In this document: piece after piece, positions 18,092-27,648 of the stretch | Position numbering within the stretch: position 1 is the stretch's first letter | How the letters are laid out: every line of letters starts with the position of its first letter | Assembly (NCBI RefSeq): GCF_003688285.1 | Contig: NZ_RCNT01000001.1 | Location: forward strand, 620,001 to 684,000 | Length of the DNA: 64,000 nt | From: Rhodophyticola porphyridii | Lineage (GTDB): Bacteria; Pseudomonadota; Alphaproteobacteria; Rhodobacterales; Rhodobacteraceae | Reading direction: 5' to 3' | Translations under genes and position numbers: made by a program | Notes under the pieces: generated by a model | What the model saw: only the letters and a program-made list of their open reading frames with translations | Database searches by the model: none | What the model was told of the DNA's origin: nothing

Positions 18092-21055
18092 ATGACCGAC
18101 CAATCCCCGAACGACCAGTTCCATGCGTCGAGCTTCATGCAAGGCCACAATGCCGAGTATCTCGAACAGCTTTACGCCCGATATGCCAATGACCCGAACG
18201 CGGTCGATGCGGCCTGGCAGGAGTTCTTCCGGGCGCTTGGCGATGCGGAGATGGAGGTGAAAGCCGAAGCCTCCGGCCCGTCCTGGGCGCGGAGCGACTG
18301 GCCGCCCGAACCCGCCGATGAAATGACCCATGCGCTGACCGGGGAGTGGCCGGCGGCGGCCGAGGAGATGAAAGGTGCTGGCGACAAGATCAGGGGCAAG
18401 GCGCGGGAAAAGGGCGTTTCGCTGAGCGACGATCAGGTGCAGCGCGCGGTGCTCGACTCGATCCGGGCGCTGATGCTGATACGCGCCTACCGTATCCGGG
18501 GCCATCTGGTTGCCGATCTCGACCCGCTCGGCATGCGCGACCAGACCCCGCACCCGGAACTGGACCCGAAATCCTACGGCTTCACCGAGTCCGATATGGA
18601 TCGGCCCATCTTCATCGACAACGTGCTCGGCCTGCAAATGGCCTCGATGCGCCAGATCGTCGAGATCGTGAAGCGGACTTATTGCGGCACCTTCGCGCTG
18701 CAATACATGCATATCTCGAACCCGACCGAAGCCGCATGGCTGAAAGAACGGATCGAAGGCTTCGGCAAGGAGGTGGCCTTCACCCGCGAAGGGCGCCGGG
18801 CGATCCTGAACAAGATGGTCGAGGCCGAGGGCTTCGAGAAGTTCCTCCATGTCAAATACATGGGCACCAAGCGGTTCGGTCTGGATGGCGGCGAAAGCCT
18901 GATCCCCGCGATGGAGCAGATCATCAAGCGCGGCGGCGCCCTGGGTGTGAAAGACATTATCGTCGGCATGCCCCACCGGGGGCGGCTGAGTGTGCTGGCC
19001 AATGTCATGGCCAAGCCCTACCGGGCGATTTTCAACGAGTTTCAGGGCGGCTCCTTCAAGCCGGAAGACGTCGATGGCTCGGGCGACGTGAAGTACCATC
19101 TGGGCGCGTCGAGCGACCGGGAATTCGACGGGAACTCCGTCCACCTGTCCCTGACGGCCAACCCGTCTCATCTGGAAGCGGTGAACCCGGTCGTTCTGGG
19201 CAAGGCCCGCGCGAAACAGGACCAGAACAACGATCCGGAACGCACCAGCGTGCTGCCGATCCTGCTCCATGGTGACGCGGCCTTTGCGGGGCAGGGTGTG
19301 GTGGCCGAATGCTTCGGCCTGTCCGGCCTGCGCGGGCATCGCACCGGCGGCACGATGCATATCGTGGTGAACAACCAGATCGGCTTCACGACCGCGCCGC
19401 ATTTCAGCCGGTCCAGCCCGTACCCCACCGATATCGCGCTGATGGTGGAGGCCCCGATTTTCCACGTGAATGGCGACGATCCGGAAGCCGTGGTGCATGC
19501 CGCCAAGGTGGCCACCGAGTTCAGACAGATGTTCCACAAGGACGTCGTGATCGACATCTTCTGCTATCGGCGGTTCGGCCATAACGAGGGTGATGAACCC
19601 ATGTTCACCAACCCGATCATGTACAAGAAGATCAAGAAGCAGAAGACTACACTTCAGCTCTATACCGAACGTCTCGTGAAGGACGGTCTGATCCCCGAAG
19701 GCGAAATCGAGGATATGAAGGCCGCGTTCCAGGCCCATCTGAACGAAGAATTCGAGGCCGGCAAGGATTACAAACCCAACAAGGCCGATTGGCTCGATGG
19801 CCGCTGGTCCCATCTGGATCGCGAGGGGGAGGAGTACCAGCGCGGCGAGACGGCGATCAACCCTGAAACCTTTGAACAGGTGGGTGCCGCCCTCGCGCGT
19901 GCACCCAATGGGTTCAAGCTGCACAAGACGGTGAGCCGTCTGCTCGAAAGCAAGAAGCAGATGTTCGACAGCGGAACCGGGTTCGACTGGGCGACGGCGG
20001 AGGCGCTGGCCTTCGGCTCGCTGCTGACCGAGGGCTATCCGGTGCGTCTGGCCGGTCAGGATTCGACGCGCGGCACGTTCAGCCAGCGCCATTCCGGGCT
20101 GATCGATCAGGAAACCGAAGAACGCTACTACCCTCTCAACCACGTCCGTGAAGGGCAGGCGCGGTATGAAGTGATCGACTCGATGTTGTCGGAATACGCG
20201 GTCCTGGGTTTCGAGTACGGCTATTCTCTGGCGGAACCCAATGCGCTGGTGATGTGGGAGGCGCAGTTCGGCGATTTCGCCAATGGCGCGCAGATCATGT
20301 TCGACCAGTTCATCTCGTCGGGCGAACGCAAATGGCTGCGGATGTCGGGGCTGGTGATGCTGCTGCCGCATGGGTTCGAAGGGCAGGGGCCGGAGCATTC
20401 CTCGGCCCGGCTGGAGCGTTTCCTGCAAATGTGTGCGGAAGACAACTGGATCGTCGCCAACTGCACCACGCCTGCGAACTACTTTCACATCCTGCGCCGG
20501 CAGATCCATCGCAGTTTCCGCAAGCCGCTGGTCCTGATGACGCCGAAATCCCTGCTCCGCCACAAGCTGGCGGTCAGCGAGACCGAGGATTTCACCACCG
20601 GATCCAGCTTTCACCGGGTGCTGTGGGATGATGCGCAGAAAGGCCATTCCGAGACCGAGTTGCAACCCGATGACAAGATCAAACGGGTCGTGCTCTGTTC
20701 GGGCAAGGTGTATTACGATCTGCTGGAAGAGCGCGATGCGCGCGGCATCGACGATATCTATCTGCTGCGGCTGGAGCAGTTCTACCCGTTCCCGGCCCTT
20801 GCGCTGATGAAGGAGCTTGAACGCTTCAAGGGGGCCGAGATGTACTGGTGCCAGGAAGAACCCAAGAACCAGGGTGGATGGAGTTTCGTCGAACCGAACA
20901 TTGAATGGATCCTGACGCGCCTGAAAGCCAAGCACAAACGGCCGGTCTATGTCGGGCGGCAGGCCTCCGCGTCGCCGGCGACAGGATTGGCGAGCCAACA
21001 CAAAGCACAACAAGCCGCGCTCGTGAATGATGCGCTGACGATCGAAGGGAAATAA
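18092..21055 (+). CDS. sucA: 2-Oxoglutarate dehydrogenase E1 component
   Basis: A 987-residue thiamine-diphosphate-dependent decarboxylase of the 2-oxoglutarate dehydrogenase complex. Recognisable blocks are the N-terminal FHASSFMQGHNAEYLEQLYARYANDP, the ThDP-site IVGMPHRGRLSVLANVMAKP, HLSLTANPSHLEAVNPVV, HGDAAFAGQGVV, CYRRFGHNEGDEP, SGLRGHRTGGTMHIVVNNQIGFTT, and the C-terminal FEGQGPEHSSARLERFLQ. The open frame begins with TTG at 18071, but ATG 18092 (MTDQSPNDQFHASSF) gives the usual start behind GGGAGGACC. It is followed by sucB three bases later. Confidence 0.97.
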   Translation: MTDQSPNDQFHASSFMQGHNAEYLEQLYARYANDPNAVDAAWQEFFRALGDAEMEVKAEASGPSWARSDWPPEPADEMTHALTGEWPAAAEEMKGAGDKIRGKAREKGVSLSDDQVQRAVLDSIRALMLIRAYRIRGHLVADLDPLGMRDQTPHPELDPKSYGFTESDMDRPIFIDNVLGLQMASMRQIVEIVKRTYCGTFALQYMHISNPTEAAWLKERIEGFGKEVAFTREGRRAILNKMVEAEGFEKFLHVKYMGTKRFGLDGGESLIPAMEQIIKRGGALGVKDIIVGMPHRGRLSVLANVMAKPYRAIFNEFQGGSFKPEDVDGSGDVKYHLGASSDREFDGNSVHLSLTANPSHLEAVNPVVLGKARAKQDQNNDPERTSVLPILLHGDAAFAGQGVVAECFGLSGLRGHRTGGTMHIVVNNQIGFTTAPHFSRSSPYPTDIALMVEAPIFHVNGDDPEAVVHAAKVATEFRQMFHKDVVIDIFCYRRFGHNEGDEPMFTNPIMYKKIKKQKTTLQLYTERLVKDGLIPEGEIEDMKAAFQAHLNEEFEAGKDYKPNKADWLDGRWSHLDREGEEYQRGETAINPETFEQVGAALARAPNGFKLHKTVSRLLESKKQMFDSGTGFDWATAEALAFGSLLTEGYPVRLAGQDSTRGTFSQRHSGLIDQETEERYYPLNHVREGQARYEVIDSMLSEYAVLGFEYGYSLAEPNALVMWEAQFGDFANGAQIMFDQFISSGERKWLRMSGLVMLLPHGFEGQGPEHSSARLERFLQMCAEDNWIVANCTTPANYFHILRRQIHRSFRKPLVLMTPKSLLRHKLAVSETEDFTTGSSFHRVLWDDAQKGHSETELQPDDKIKRVVLCSGKVYYDLLEERDARGIDDIYLLRLEQFYPFPALALMKELERFKGAEMYWCQEEPKNQGGWSFVEPNIEWILTRLKAKHKRPVYVGRQASASPATGLASQHKAQQAALVNDALTIEGK

Positions 21056-21058
21056 GCG

Positions 21059-22618
21059 ATGTCCGTTGAAGTGCGCGTACCCACCCTGGGCGAAAGCGTG
21101 ACAGAAGCCACCGTGGCGACCTGGTTCAAGAAGCCGGGGGAAGCCGTTGCGGTCGATGAAATGCTTTGTGAACTGGAAACCGACAAGGTCACGGTCGAAG
21201 TGCCGTCGCCTGCCGCCGGAACCCTGGCCGAGATCGTTGCGGCGGAAGGCGAGACGGTGGGGGTCGATGCCCTGCTCGCAACGCTCAGCGAAGGCGATGC
21301 CGGATCGGAGGCGCCCGCCAAGGACAAGGCCGCGCCCGCGGCCACGGCTGACGCCAAGGAGAGTGGCGGCAAAGGCGAAAGCGTGGATGTCATGGTGCCG
21401 ACGCTTGGTGAAAGCGTGACCGAGGCGACCGTGTCGACCTGGTTCAAAGCGGTTGGCGATAGTGTCACCCAGGATGAGATGCTGTGCGAACTGGAGACTG
21501 ACAAGGTGTCCGTGGAGGTGCCCGCGCCTGCATCGGGAACCCTCACCGAGATTCTGGCCGCCGAAGGTCAGACGGTCGAGGCCGGCGGCAAGCTGGCGGT
21601 GATGAGTGCCGGCGCGGGTGCCGGAGCCGCCGCGGGCAGTGCCAGGCCACCGGCGGAAGGCGGCGCAGAGACCGCTGCACCCAAGGCGCCGGACGCGGCG
21701 GATGCAGGCAAGGGCAGCGGCGATGTGGAAGATGCGCCTTCGGCCAAGAAGATGATGGCCGAAAAGGGCTTGAGCCCCGATCAGGTCAAGGGATCCGGCC
21801 GGGATGGACGGATCATGAAGGAGGACGTGCAGAAAGCGGTTGCGGCCGCCACGTCGGCGTCTGCTCCCACCGCATCCGCACCGGCGGCTCCCCGCGCCCC
21901 GGTGCCCGCCGATGATGCCGCGCGCGAGGAACGGGTGAAGATGACCCGTCTGCGTCAGACCATCGCCAAGCGCCTGAAGGACAGCCAGAACACGGCCGCC
22001 ATGCTGACCACCTATAACGAGGTGGACATGACCGAGGTCATGGCCCTGCGCAACCAGTACAAGGACCAGTTCGAGAAGAAGCACGGCGTTCGTCTGGGCT
22101 TCATGTCCTTCTTCACCAAGGCATGCTGCCATGCCCTGAAAGAAGTCCCCGAAGTGAATGCGGAGATCGACGGAACGGATATCGTCTACAAGAACTTCGT
22201 GCACATGGGCGTGGCGGCGGGCACCCCCACGGGTCTCGTGGTGCCCGTCATCCGGGACGCGGATTCGATGTCCTTCGCCGAGATCGAGAAGGCGATCGCC
22301 GAGAAGGGCCGCCGAGCGCGGGACGGCAAGCTCAGCATGGCGGAAATGCAGGGCGGCACCTTCACGCTCTCCAATGGCGGTGTCTATGGCTCGCTGATGT
22401 CCTCGCCCATTCTGAACCCGCCGCAGTCCGGTATCCTCGGCATGCACAAGATCCAGGATCGGCCGATGGCCATCAACGGTGAGGTTGTGATCCGCCCGAT
22501 GATGTATCTGGCACTCAGCTATGATCACAGGATTGTGGACGGCAAAGGGGCCGTGACCTTCCTTGTGCGGGTGAAAGAAGCGCTGGAGGATCCGCGTCGA
22601 TTGTTGATGGATTTGTGA
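21059..22618 (+). CDS. sucB: Dihydrolipoamide succinyltransferase (E2) with two lipoyl domains
   Basis: A 519-residue E2 of the 2-oxoglutarate dehydrogenase complex. Two lipoyl domains are present, each with the ETDKV lipoylation motif (lysines near residues 43 and 149) and both beginning with [14 protein letters not shown] peripheral-subunit-binding domain follows ([20 protein letters not shown] near 228), then the catalytic domain with [30 protein letters not shown] and the active-site [15 protein letters not shown] (His near 490). Most SucB proteins have only one lipoyl domain, so this duplication is worth noting, though two-lipoyl SucB does occur in related roseobacters. Linkers are Ala/Lys/Gly-rich. 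Confidence 0.97.
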   Translation: MSVEVRVPTLGESVTEATVATWFKKPGEAVAVDEMLCELETDKVTVEVPSPAAGTLAEIVAAEGETVGVDALLATLSEGDAGSEAPAKDKAAPAATADAKESGGKGESVDVMVPTLGESVTEATVSTWFKAVGDSVTQDEMLCELETDKVSVEVPAPASGTLTEILAAEGQTVEAGGKLAVMSAGAGAGAAAGSARPPAEGGAETAAPKAPDAADAGKGSGDVEDAPSAKKMMAEKGLSPDQVKGSGRDGRIMKEDVQKAVAAATSASAPTASAPAAPRAPVPADDAAREERVKMTRLRQTIAKRLKDSQNTAAMLTTYNEVDMTEVMALRNQYKDQFEKKHGVRLGFMSFFTKACCHALKEVPEVNAEIDGTDIVYKNFVHMGVAAGTPTGLVVPVIRDADSMSFAEIEKAIAEKGRRARDGKLSMAEMQGGTFTLSNGGVYGSLMSSPILNPPQSGILGMHKIQDRPMAINGEVVIRPMMYLALSYDHRIVDGKGAVTFLVRVKEALEDPRRLLMDL

Positions 22619-22812
22619 TGGATCGGGCCGCGTGACCTGCCCCGCGGGCGTTTGAGATTTCGGGCGGTCCAGCTTTCGGAAGACGGTCAGGATACCGACC
22701 TGGCGTTTGAGGAAGCGGACCGGCCAGGCACAGCTTGCGGCCATGACCGTTCGGCAGCCCGAAGATGCCGGCACTCATCAACGGCAAATGTATCGCGAGA
22801 AGGAGGATTGAA
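22619..22812. other. Intergenic region between sucB and the MAPEG gene
   Basis: About 190 bases with no gene. It may contain the promoter for the short ORF and MAPEG gene that follow; no clear terminator hairpin was recognised after sucB. Confidence 0.4.
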
Positions 22813-22866
22813 ATGTTCGAAAAAGCCACGGCCATGACTCCGCTCGTTTCGCGGGTGTACCGGTAG
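22813..22866 (+). CDS. 17-residue leader-type ORF just upstream of the MAPEG gene
   Basis: ATG 22813 stands six to eight bases after a full Shine-Dalgarno AAGGAGG. It encodes only MFEKATAMTPLVSRVYR, then a TAG at 22864-22866. One base later begins the ATG of the MAPEG gene. The arrangement suggests a translational leader or coupled initiation: ribosomes loading at the strong site would end one base before the next start. MAPEG's own start has only the TAGGATG context. Neither conservation nor expression can be judged from one sequence. Confidence 0.45.
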   Translation: MFEKATAMTPLVSRVYR

Positions 22867-22867
22867 G

Positions 22868-23290
22868 ATGACCCCCGAACTCACCGCCCTCGCTCTGGCG
22901 CTCCTTCTGCAAGCCGTTCAGTTCTGCCTGATGGCGATCCCCGCCAATCGGGAGCTTGGACCCGCCAAGACCGCGTCGCCACGGGACCGCGACCGGCTGG
23001 GCGGGTCTCTGGAGGACCAGCTCTCGACTCGCACCGCGCGTCTCTACCGGGCGCTGAACAATCATTTCGAGGGGTTGATCCTCTTTACTATCGCGGTGGT
23101 GGTGGTGGAACTGTCGGACTCCAGTTCAGCCCTCACGGCCGCCTGCGCCTGGACCTATCTGGGCGCCCGCATCCTCTATGTCCCGGCTTATGCCTTCGGC
23201 TGGTCGCCCTGGCGGAGTGCGATCTGGTTCCTGGGCTTCGCCGCCACAATCACCATGACCCTCGCCGCCCTTCTGGGAGCCGGGTCATGA
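22868..23290 (+). CDS. MAPEG-family membrane protein
   Basis: A 140-residue protein with four predicted membrane helices (about residues 3-25, 57-80, 84-104, 115-138). Its RTARLYRALNNHFEGLILFTIAVVVVEL segment (NxxE-type) and later ARILYVPAYAFGWSPWRS are the signature of MAPEG proteins (membrane-associated eicosanoid and glutathione metabolism family). Bacterial members have no settled role. The gene lies between sucB and lpd. Confidence 0.88.
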   Translation: MTPELTALALALLLQAVQFCLMAIPANRELGPAKTASPRDRDRLGGSLEDQLSTRTARLYRALNNHFEGLILFTIAVVVVELSDSSSALTAACAWTYLGARILYVPAYAFGWSPWRSAIWFLGFAATITMTLAALLGAGS

Positions 23291-23309
23291 CCGTAAACAG
23301 ACATCGCGT

Positions 23310-23340
23310 GGATATACCGGATATATACGGGATATATACC
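23310..23340. repeat. Three tandem AT-rich repeat units upstream of lpd
   Basis: Three head-to-tail units: GGATATACC (23310-23318), GGATATATACG (23319-23329) and GGATATATACC (23330-23340). They lie 34 bases upstream of the lpd start, at the site expected for its promoter or a regulator. The strong TATATA content in very GC-rich DNA is notable. They may be a -10 region or a binding site; no clear inverted symmetry. Confidence 0.5.
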
Positions 23341-23374
23341 GGTTCTATCCTGCCCGAAACGACTAGGAGACCCC

Positions 23375-24763
23375 ATGTCCAGCTATGACGTCATCATCAT
23401 CGGCTCCGGCCCCGGCGGCTATGTCTGCGCCATCCGCTGCGCGCAGCTGGGGCTCAAAACCGCCTGTGTCGAAGGGCGGGAGACACTTGGGGGCACCTGC
23501 CTGAACATCGGCTGTATCCCGTCCAAGGCGCTGCTCCATGCGTCTCATCAACTGCATGAGGCGGAGCATAACTTCGCCAAAATGGGCTTGAAGGGAAAAT
23601 CGCCATCGGTCGACTGGAAGCAGATGCAGGCCTACAAGGATGACGTGATCGCCCAGAACACCCGGGGCGTTGAATTTCTGTTCAAGAAGAACAAGATAGA
23701 CTGGCTGAAAGGCTGGGGATCCATCCCGGAGGCGGGCAAGGTGAAGGTCGGTGACGAGATACACGAAGCCAAGCATATCGTCATCGCCACCGGGTCCGAG
23801 CCTTCCGCGCTGCCCGGGATAGAGATCGACGAGAAGGTGGTTGTGACCTCAGAAGGCGCGCTGAGCCTGACGAAGATTCCCAGGAAGATGGTGGTGATCG
23901 GCGCCGGCGTGATCGGACTGGAACTGGGGTCGGTCTATGCACGCCTCGGGGCCGAGGTGCAGGTGATAGAGTTCCTCGACCATATCACCCCGGGAATGGA
24001 TGCGGAGATCTCCAAACAGTTCCAGCGACTGCTGAAGAAGCAAGGTCTTGAGTTCACCCTCGGCGCGGCTGTTCAGAAGGTCGACGCAACCAAGACCAAG
24101 GCCAAGGTCACCTACAAGCTCCGCAAGGATGACAGCGAAGCCACGATGGATGCCGATGTGGTGCTGGTCGCGACGGGGCGCAAACCCTATACCGATGGGC
24201 TGGGTCTTGCCGATCTTGGCGTCGAGATGACGGATCGCGGCCAGATCAAGACCGACGATCACTGGGCGACCAATGTGAAGGGCATTTATGCGATCGGCGA
24301 TGCGATTGCCGGCCCGATGCTGGCCCACAAGGCCGAGGATGAAGGGATGGCGGTGGCCGAGGTTGTCGCGGGCCGACACGGCCATGTGAATTACGGCGTC
24401 ATTCCGGGCGTGATCTACACCCATCCGGAAGTCGCAAATGTCGGTGAGACGGAAGAGACCCTGAAAGAAGCGGGCCGGCCGTACAAGATCGGCAAGTTCG
24501 CGTTCATGGGCAATGGCCGCGCCAAGGCGAATTTCGCGGCTGAAGGGTTCGTGAAAATTCTCGCCGACAAGGAGACGGACCGGATACTTGGCGCCCACAT
24601 CATCGGCCCTATGGCCGGCGATCTGATCCATGAGATATGCGTCGCGATGGAGTTCGGTGCATCGGCGCAGGATCTGGCGATGACCTGTCACGCCCACCCG
24701 ACCTATTCCGAGGCGGTGCGCGAGGCGGCGCTCGCCTGCGGAGATGGGCCGATCCACGCATAA
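23375..24763 (+). CDS. lpd: Dihydrolipoamide dehydrogenase
   Basis: A 462-residue E3 flavoprotein that reoxidises lipoamide with NAD+ for the 2-oxoacid dehydrogenase complexes. It has the FAD motif [20 protein letters not shown], the redox disulfide [13 protein letters not shown] (Cys near 45 and 50), the NAD motif [23 protein letters not shown], the FAD-binding [21 protein letters not shown], and the active-site pair HAHPTYSE at the C-terminus. The position after sucAB suggests it serves 2-oxoglutarate dehydrogenase. Related genomes also carry a second lpd near the pyruvate dehydrogenase genes (general knowledge, not visible here). Confidence 0.96.
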   Translation: MSSYDVIIIGSGPGGYVCAIRCAQLGLKTACVEGRETLGGTCLNIGCIPSKALLHASHQLHEAEHNFAKMGLKGKSPSVDWKQMQAYKDDVIAQNTRGVEFLFKKNKIDWLKGWGSIPEAGKVKVGDEIHEAKHIVIATGSEPSALPGIEIDEKVVVTSEGALSLTKIPRKMVVIGAGVIGLELGSVYARLGAEVQVIEFLDHITPGMDAEISKQFQRLLKKQGLEFTLGAAVQKVDATKTKAKVTYKLRKDDSEATMDADVVLVATGRKPYTDGLGLADLGVEMTDRGQIKTDDHWATNVKGIYAIGDAIAGPMLAHKAEDEGMAVAEVVAGRHGHVNYGVIPGVIYTHPEVANVGETEETLKEAGRPYKIGKFAFMGNGRAKANFAAEGFVKILADKETDRILGAHIIGPMAGDLIHEICVAMEFGASAQDLAMTCHAHPTYSEAVREAALACGDGPIHA

Positions 24764-24907
24764 CATCCGGTCTTGGGCCCGCCCGGGCATGTGATCGCCG
24801 GGCGAGAGGCAGGGATGCCGTCAATTTCGGGTGGCCCTGGCCGTTGCGGTCTTCAGGCCGCGCCGGTCATCGGCCGCCGCGCGACCCAGGCGACGGCCTG
24901 TTGCGCA

Positions 24908-25984
24908 TTACTCGGCCGGGATGCCGGGTCTCTCTGCCTTGGCGTCAGCGCTCTCTTCATGCGTCATCTCGCCTTTGCCGGGTTTGCGGAACAGGCGGTA
25001 GGCATCGCGGAACGGCACCCAATACAGCCGCAGACAGGAGTTCAGATCGCTGGAGTCCTCGACGATTCCGAACTTCACGTTCCGGTTGTCTTCGGGCATG
25101 TGGTAGGTACGGAAGATCACATCCCAGATCGGGAACATGAAGGCGAAATTCTTGTCCAGATGTTCCGGATGGCAGCTGTGATGCACATGGTGATGAGCGG
25201 GCGACGGGAAGATCATCGACCAGCGACCGGGCCACCGGAGCCAGATATGGGAATGGCGCAGATTATAGGCCGTGAAGTTGAAGAGAAACATCAGCAGCGG
25301 CACGCCGAGAAGGGACGGAATATTGGGCGCATACCCCAGAAGCCGAACCGACAGACCCTGAACAAGCCCGTAGCCGAGCCCGATAATCAGCCCATAGCCG
25401 AGATTGTCGATGGGATGCTCCCGGAAGTTCGAGATCGGGTGCATGACCTCAGCGCTGTGATGAACTTTGTGGAATTGCCACAACAGCGGAACCTTGTGCT
25501 GGACATAATGAATAGCCCAGGCGATGAAATCGATCACCATCATCACGACGATCATGTAGATGACGGAGAAGACCAGCCCGGCTGCGGGTGCGCTGCTGGC
25601 GGATGCGACAATATCCGAGAAGGCCACCCCGTTCGAACCGAGGCGGAACCCGGCGGCCAGAGCCCATGTGCCGACACCCAGAAGCAGGAAATAGGATGCC
25701 ACCCGGTGGAACATCATGTAGCGCAGGTCGAGCCAGGCTGAGGGATGGCTCCAGACCCGCTTTGGAAACAGGAACTGCAGGAAATTGCCCTTCGCAGCAT
25801 CCGTATCCTGATCGGTGTTGTCCGCACCACGGCTTTTGATCGCCCGATAGACAAACCAGGCGAAGACGATAGATGAGACGATATAGAGGGCATATATGCG
25901 GTTGTTCGGATCAAGCGGGTACATCAGGACGTTGACCATCTGATCCAGGATCGCCGCGATGATTTCTTGAATTTTCTGCATCAT
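24908..25984 (-). CDS. Fatty acid hydroxylase / sterol desaturase superfamily protein
   Basis: A 358-residue integral membrane di-iron protein. Histidine boxes are WAIHYVQHKVPLLWQFHKVHHSAEVMHP and SPAHHHVHHSCHPEHLDKN, giving the HxxxH, HxxHH and HxxHH pattern; hydrophobic segments flank them. Such enzymes hydroxylate or desaturate lipid or sterol-like chains. The C-terminus is polar. The substrate cannot be told from sequence. The gene converges with lpd, with 144 bases between them, and reads from an AT-rich upstream region. Confidence 0.88.
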   Translation of the reverse strand: MMQKIQEIIAAILDQMVNVLMYPLDPNNRIYALYIVSSIVFAWFVYRAIKSRGADNTDQDTDAAKGNFLQFLFPKRVWSHPSAWLDLRYMMFHRVASYFLLLGVGTWALAAGFRLGSNGVAFSDIVASASSAPAAGLVFSVIYMIVVMMVIDFIAWAIHYVQHKVPLLWQFHKVHHSAEVMHPISNFREHPIDNLGYGLIIGLGYGLVQGLSVRLLGYAPNIPSLLGVPLLMFLFNFTAYNLRHSHIWLRWPGRWSMIFPSPAHHHVHHSCHPEHLDKNFAFMFPIWDVIFRTYHMPEDNRNVKFGIVEDSSDLNSCLRLYWVPFRDAYRLFRKPGKGEMTHEESADAKAERPGIPAE

Positions 25985-26466
25985 GCCCTCGAATATCTGC
26001 GATTTTCCGCTTTTCGATAGTTCTTTTAATCGAGAATTATTTAGCCAATAGGGCCAAAATATGACTTTTGATGGCCTACGGGCGCAGAGGATTTTCCGGG
26101 CAATCCGGGTTTCGTCAGCGTTTCAAATGAGATGCTCCGACCCGACCACGACCCAGACACAGGCGCCGGCTTCGGGAGATGGATAACCATATGGAGCCGC
26201 TCGCCATCCGGGCGGCGTTTCCGGGAAAGCCATCATGGATTACCGCGGCAGGCAAAAAACGGCCCCGCCGAAGCGGGGCCGTGGCTGAAAAGCGGTTCTG
26301 CTTGAAAGGTCTTGTTGCTCAAAACCGAACGGGACGGCCCGCTATCACGCAGGACGCAGGCCGAACGCGCCCCGTTCATCCGTTGGTCGCGTGAGGCTTG
26401 CGGTCGGTTCAAAGATACTTGCGGGATGTTGATGTTGAAGCCGGTCGGGGTGCGGCGGCTGCGGGA
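25985..26466. other. Intergenic stretch with a promoter-like AT-rich patch and one terminator
   Basis: The part next to the hydroxylase start (25985-26080) is AT-rich and likely its promoter. The distal part (26283-26466) lies downstream of the WYL regulator on the minus strand and ends in the hairpin at 26254-26282. No gene with a good start or composition was found; the plus-strand frame 26179-26394 has low-complexity Arg/Pro content. The 180 bases between the WYL stop and the terminator could be a 3' UTR or a small RNA. Confidence 0.5.
26254..26282 (-). terminator. Rho-independent terminator on the minus strand
   Basis: Read on the minus strand, a perfect 10-bp stem ACGGCCCCGC / GCGGGGCCGT closed by a TTCG tetraloop and followed by six Ts. 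It would end transcripts coming from the WYL regulator/VOC operon, about 185 bases downstream of that operon's last stop. Confidence 0.85.
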
Positions 26467-27180
26467 TCACCGGGCTCCCGTCTGATCCGGGTCGCAGCCG
26501 CGCTGCGCCAGTTGCTGGGCGTAGAAGTCCTGCAGGCTTTGGCCGGGTTCGGGCAGAAAGGCCCCGGCGCTCTCGGCGGATCCGATCCGGTCCAGCCGGA
26601 ACATCCGGAAATCCCGGCGCAGTTCGCACCAGCCGACAAGGGTCCATACCGGGCCCCAGTACCACAGGCCGACGGGCCGGACGGTGCGTGTCGTCTGCTG
26701 CCCTGCCTCGTCCGTATAGGCAATCGTGATACGTTCGCGGCTGGTGACTGCGGCCTCGAGCTGATCGATGGTCCGGCGCAGCGCTTCGGTCATGTTCGCG
26801 CGCGGCATGGCGTGGATCGCGACGGCTTCGGCCCGTCTGCGTGCCGGCTCGGGCAGAACGCTGGTGATTTTGTCGAGCGCCTGTTCGGCACCCTTGACCA
26901 TAGCCGTACCGCCCCAGGCCTGGATCATGCGCGCGCCGGCGGTCAGCGCCACAATCTCTTCGGTGGTGAACATCAGCGGCGGCAGGTCATATCCCGCCCG
27001 CATCAGGTAACCCAGTCCCGCCTCGCCGTCGATCGGCAGACCGGATCCAACCAAATGGCCGATATCGCGATAAATCGTGCGCTCGGAGACTTCCAGCGCC
27101 TCGGCCAGATGGCGGGCGGTCAACAGCTTGCCGGAGCGCAAAAGCTGGACGATCTGAAACAGGCGGTCGGTACGGCGCAT
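26467..27180 (-). CDS. YafY-type transcriptional regulator (HTH plus WYL domain)
   Basis: A 237-residue protein. The N-terminal helix-turn-helix (MRRTDRLFQIVQLLRSGKLLTARHLAEALEVSERTIYRDIGHL) is the HTH_11 pattern of YafY-like regulators. The C-terminus is a WYL-type ligand domain with RPVGLWYWGPVWTLVGWCELRRDFRMFRLDRI. Members sense nucleotides, metabolites or damage signals and repress or activate nearby genes. It lies 48 bases after a VOC-family gene in one operon, which makes that gene its possible target. Confidence 0.9.
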   Translation of the reverse strand: MRRTDRLFQIVQLLRSGKLLTARHLAEALEVSERTIYRDIGHLVGSGLPIDGEAGLGYLMRAGYDLPPLMFTTEEIVALTAGARMIQAWGGTAMVKGAEQALDKITSVLPEPARRRAEAVAIHAMPRANMTEALRRTIDQLEAAVTSRERITIAYTDEAGQQTTRTVRPVGLWYWGPVWTLVGWCELRRDFRMFRLDRIGSAESAGAFLPEPGQSLQDFYAQQLAQRGCDPDQTGAR

Positions 27181-27228
27181 GTGAAACAGGCTAGCGCGGC
27201 CCCCGGTGCGGGGACCAGCGCGTTTCCG

Positions 27229-27603
27229 TCAGCCGGCGAACTGAAAGAAGCCGATCGAGTTTCCATCCGGATCGCGGGCATAGAAAAACGTGCCCGCCGG
27301 GATCTCGATATCCGGGCTTTCTGCCTTCCCGCCCGCCGCTTCGACGCGCTTTCGGGTCGCGTCCAGGCTGTCAGAAGCCACCAGATGCACGGTCGATCCT
27401 GTCTCGGACGGTGTGCCGGGATAAAGATGGCCCGAGATGCCGGTGGCGGGGTCCTCGCAGGGAAAGACGGCCATCGGATTGGGACCGTTTGTGTCAATCT
27501 TCAGGCTGGTATCGAGCACGGCATTGTAGAATGCGACGGAGCGGTCGAGGTCGCTGACAGGGATCTCGAACCAGCAGATTGTGTTTTGCGGATGCACGGG
27601 CAT
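27229..27603 (-). CDS. VOC-superfamily (glyoxalase/bleomycin resistance) protein
   Basis: A 124-residue single VOC domain. It reads MPVHPQNTICWFEIPVSDLDRSVAFYNAVLDTSLKID and ends with GTFFYARDPDGNSIGFFQFAG, the paired beta-alpha-beta-beta-beta modules. ATG 27603 is preferred over the longer frame because it gives the standard start of this group. Small VOC proteins next to YafY regulators are common and may be detoxification enzymes; substrate unknown. The TGTCA-containing inverted repeat at 27649-27674 lies 46 bases upstream. Confidence 0.85.
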   Translation of the reverse strand: MPVHPQNTICWFEIPVSDLDRSVAFYNAVLDTSLKIDTNGPNPMAVFPCEDPATGISGHLYPGTPSETGSTVHLVASDSLDATRKRVEAAGGKAESPDIEIPAGTFFYARDPDGNSIGFFQFAG

Positions 27604-27648
27604 TTTTTGACTCCATATAGTCGGCATATTCCGGCATGATGGCACAGG

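Noticed and set aside
17768-22774. A 1668-codon open frame on the strand opposite to sucA and sucB
   Set aside because: It is fully antisense to well-identified genes, its translation is His/Arg/Gly-rich with no domain pattern, and it spans several genes. It is a codon-bias shadow of high-GC coding sequence.
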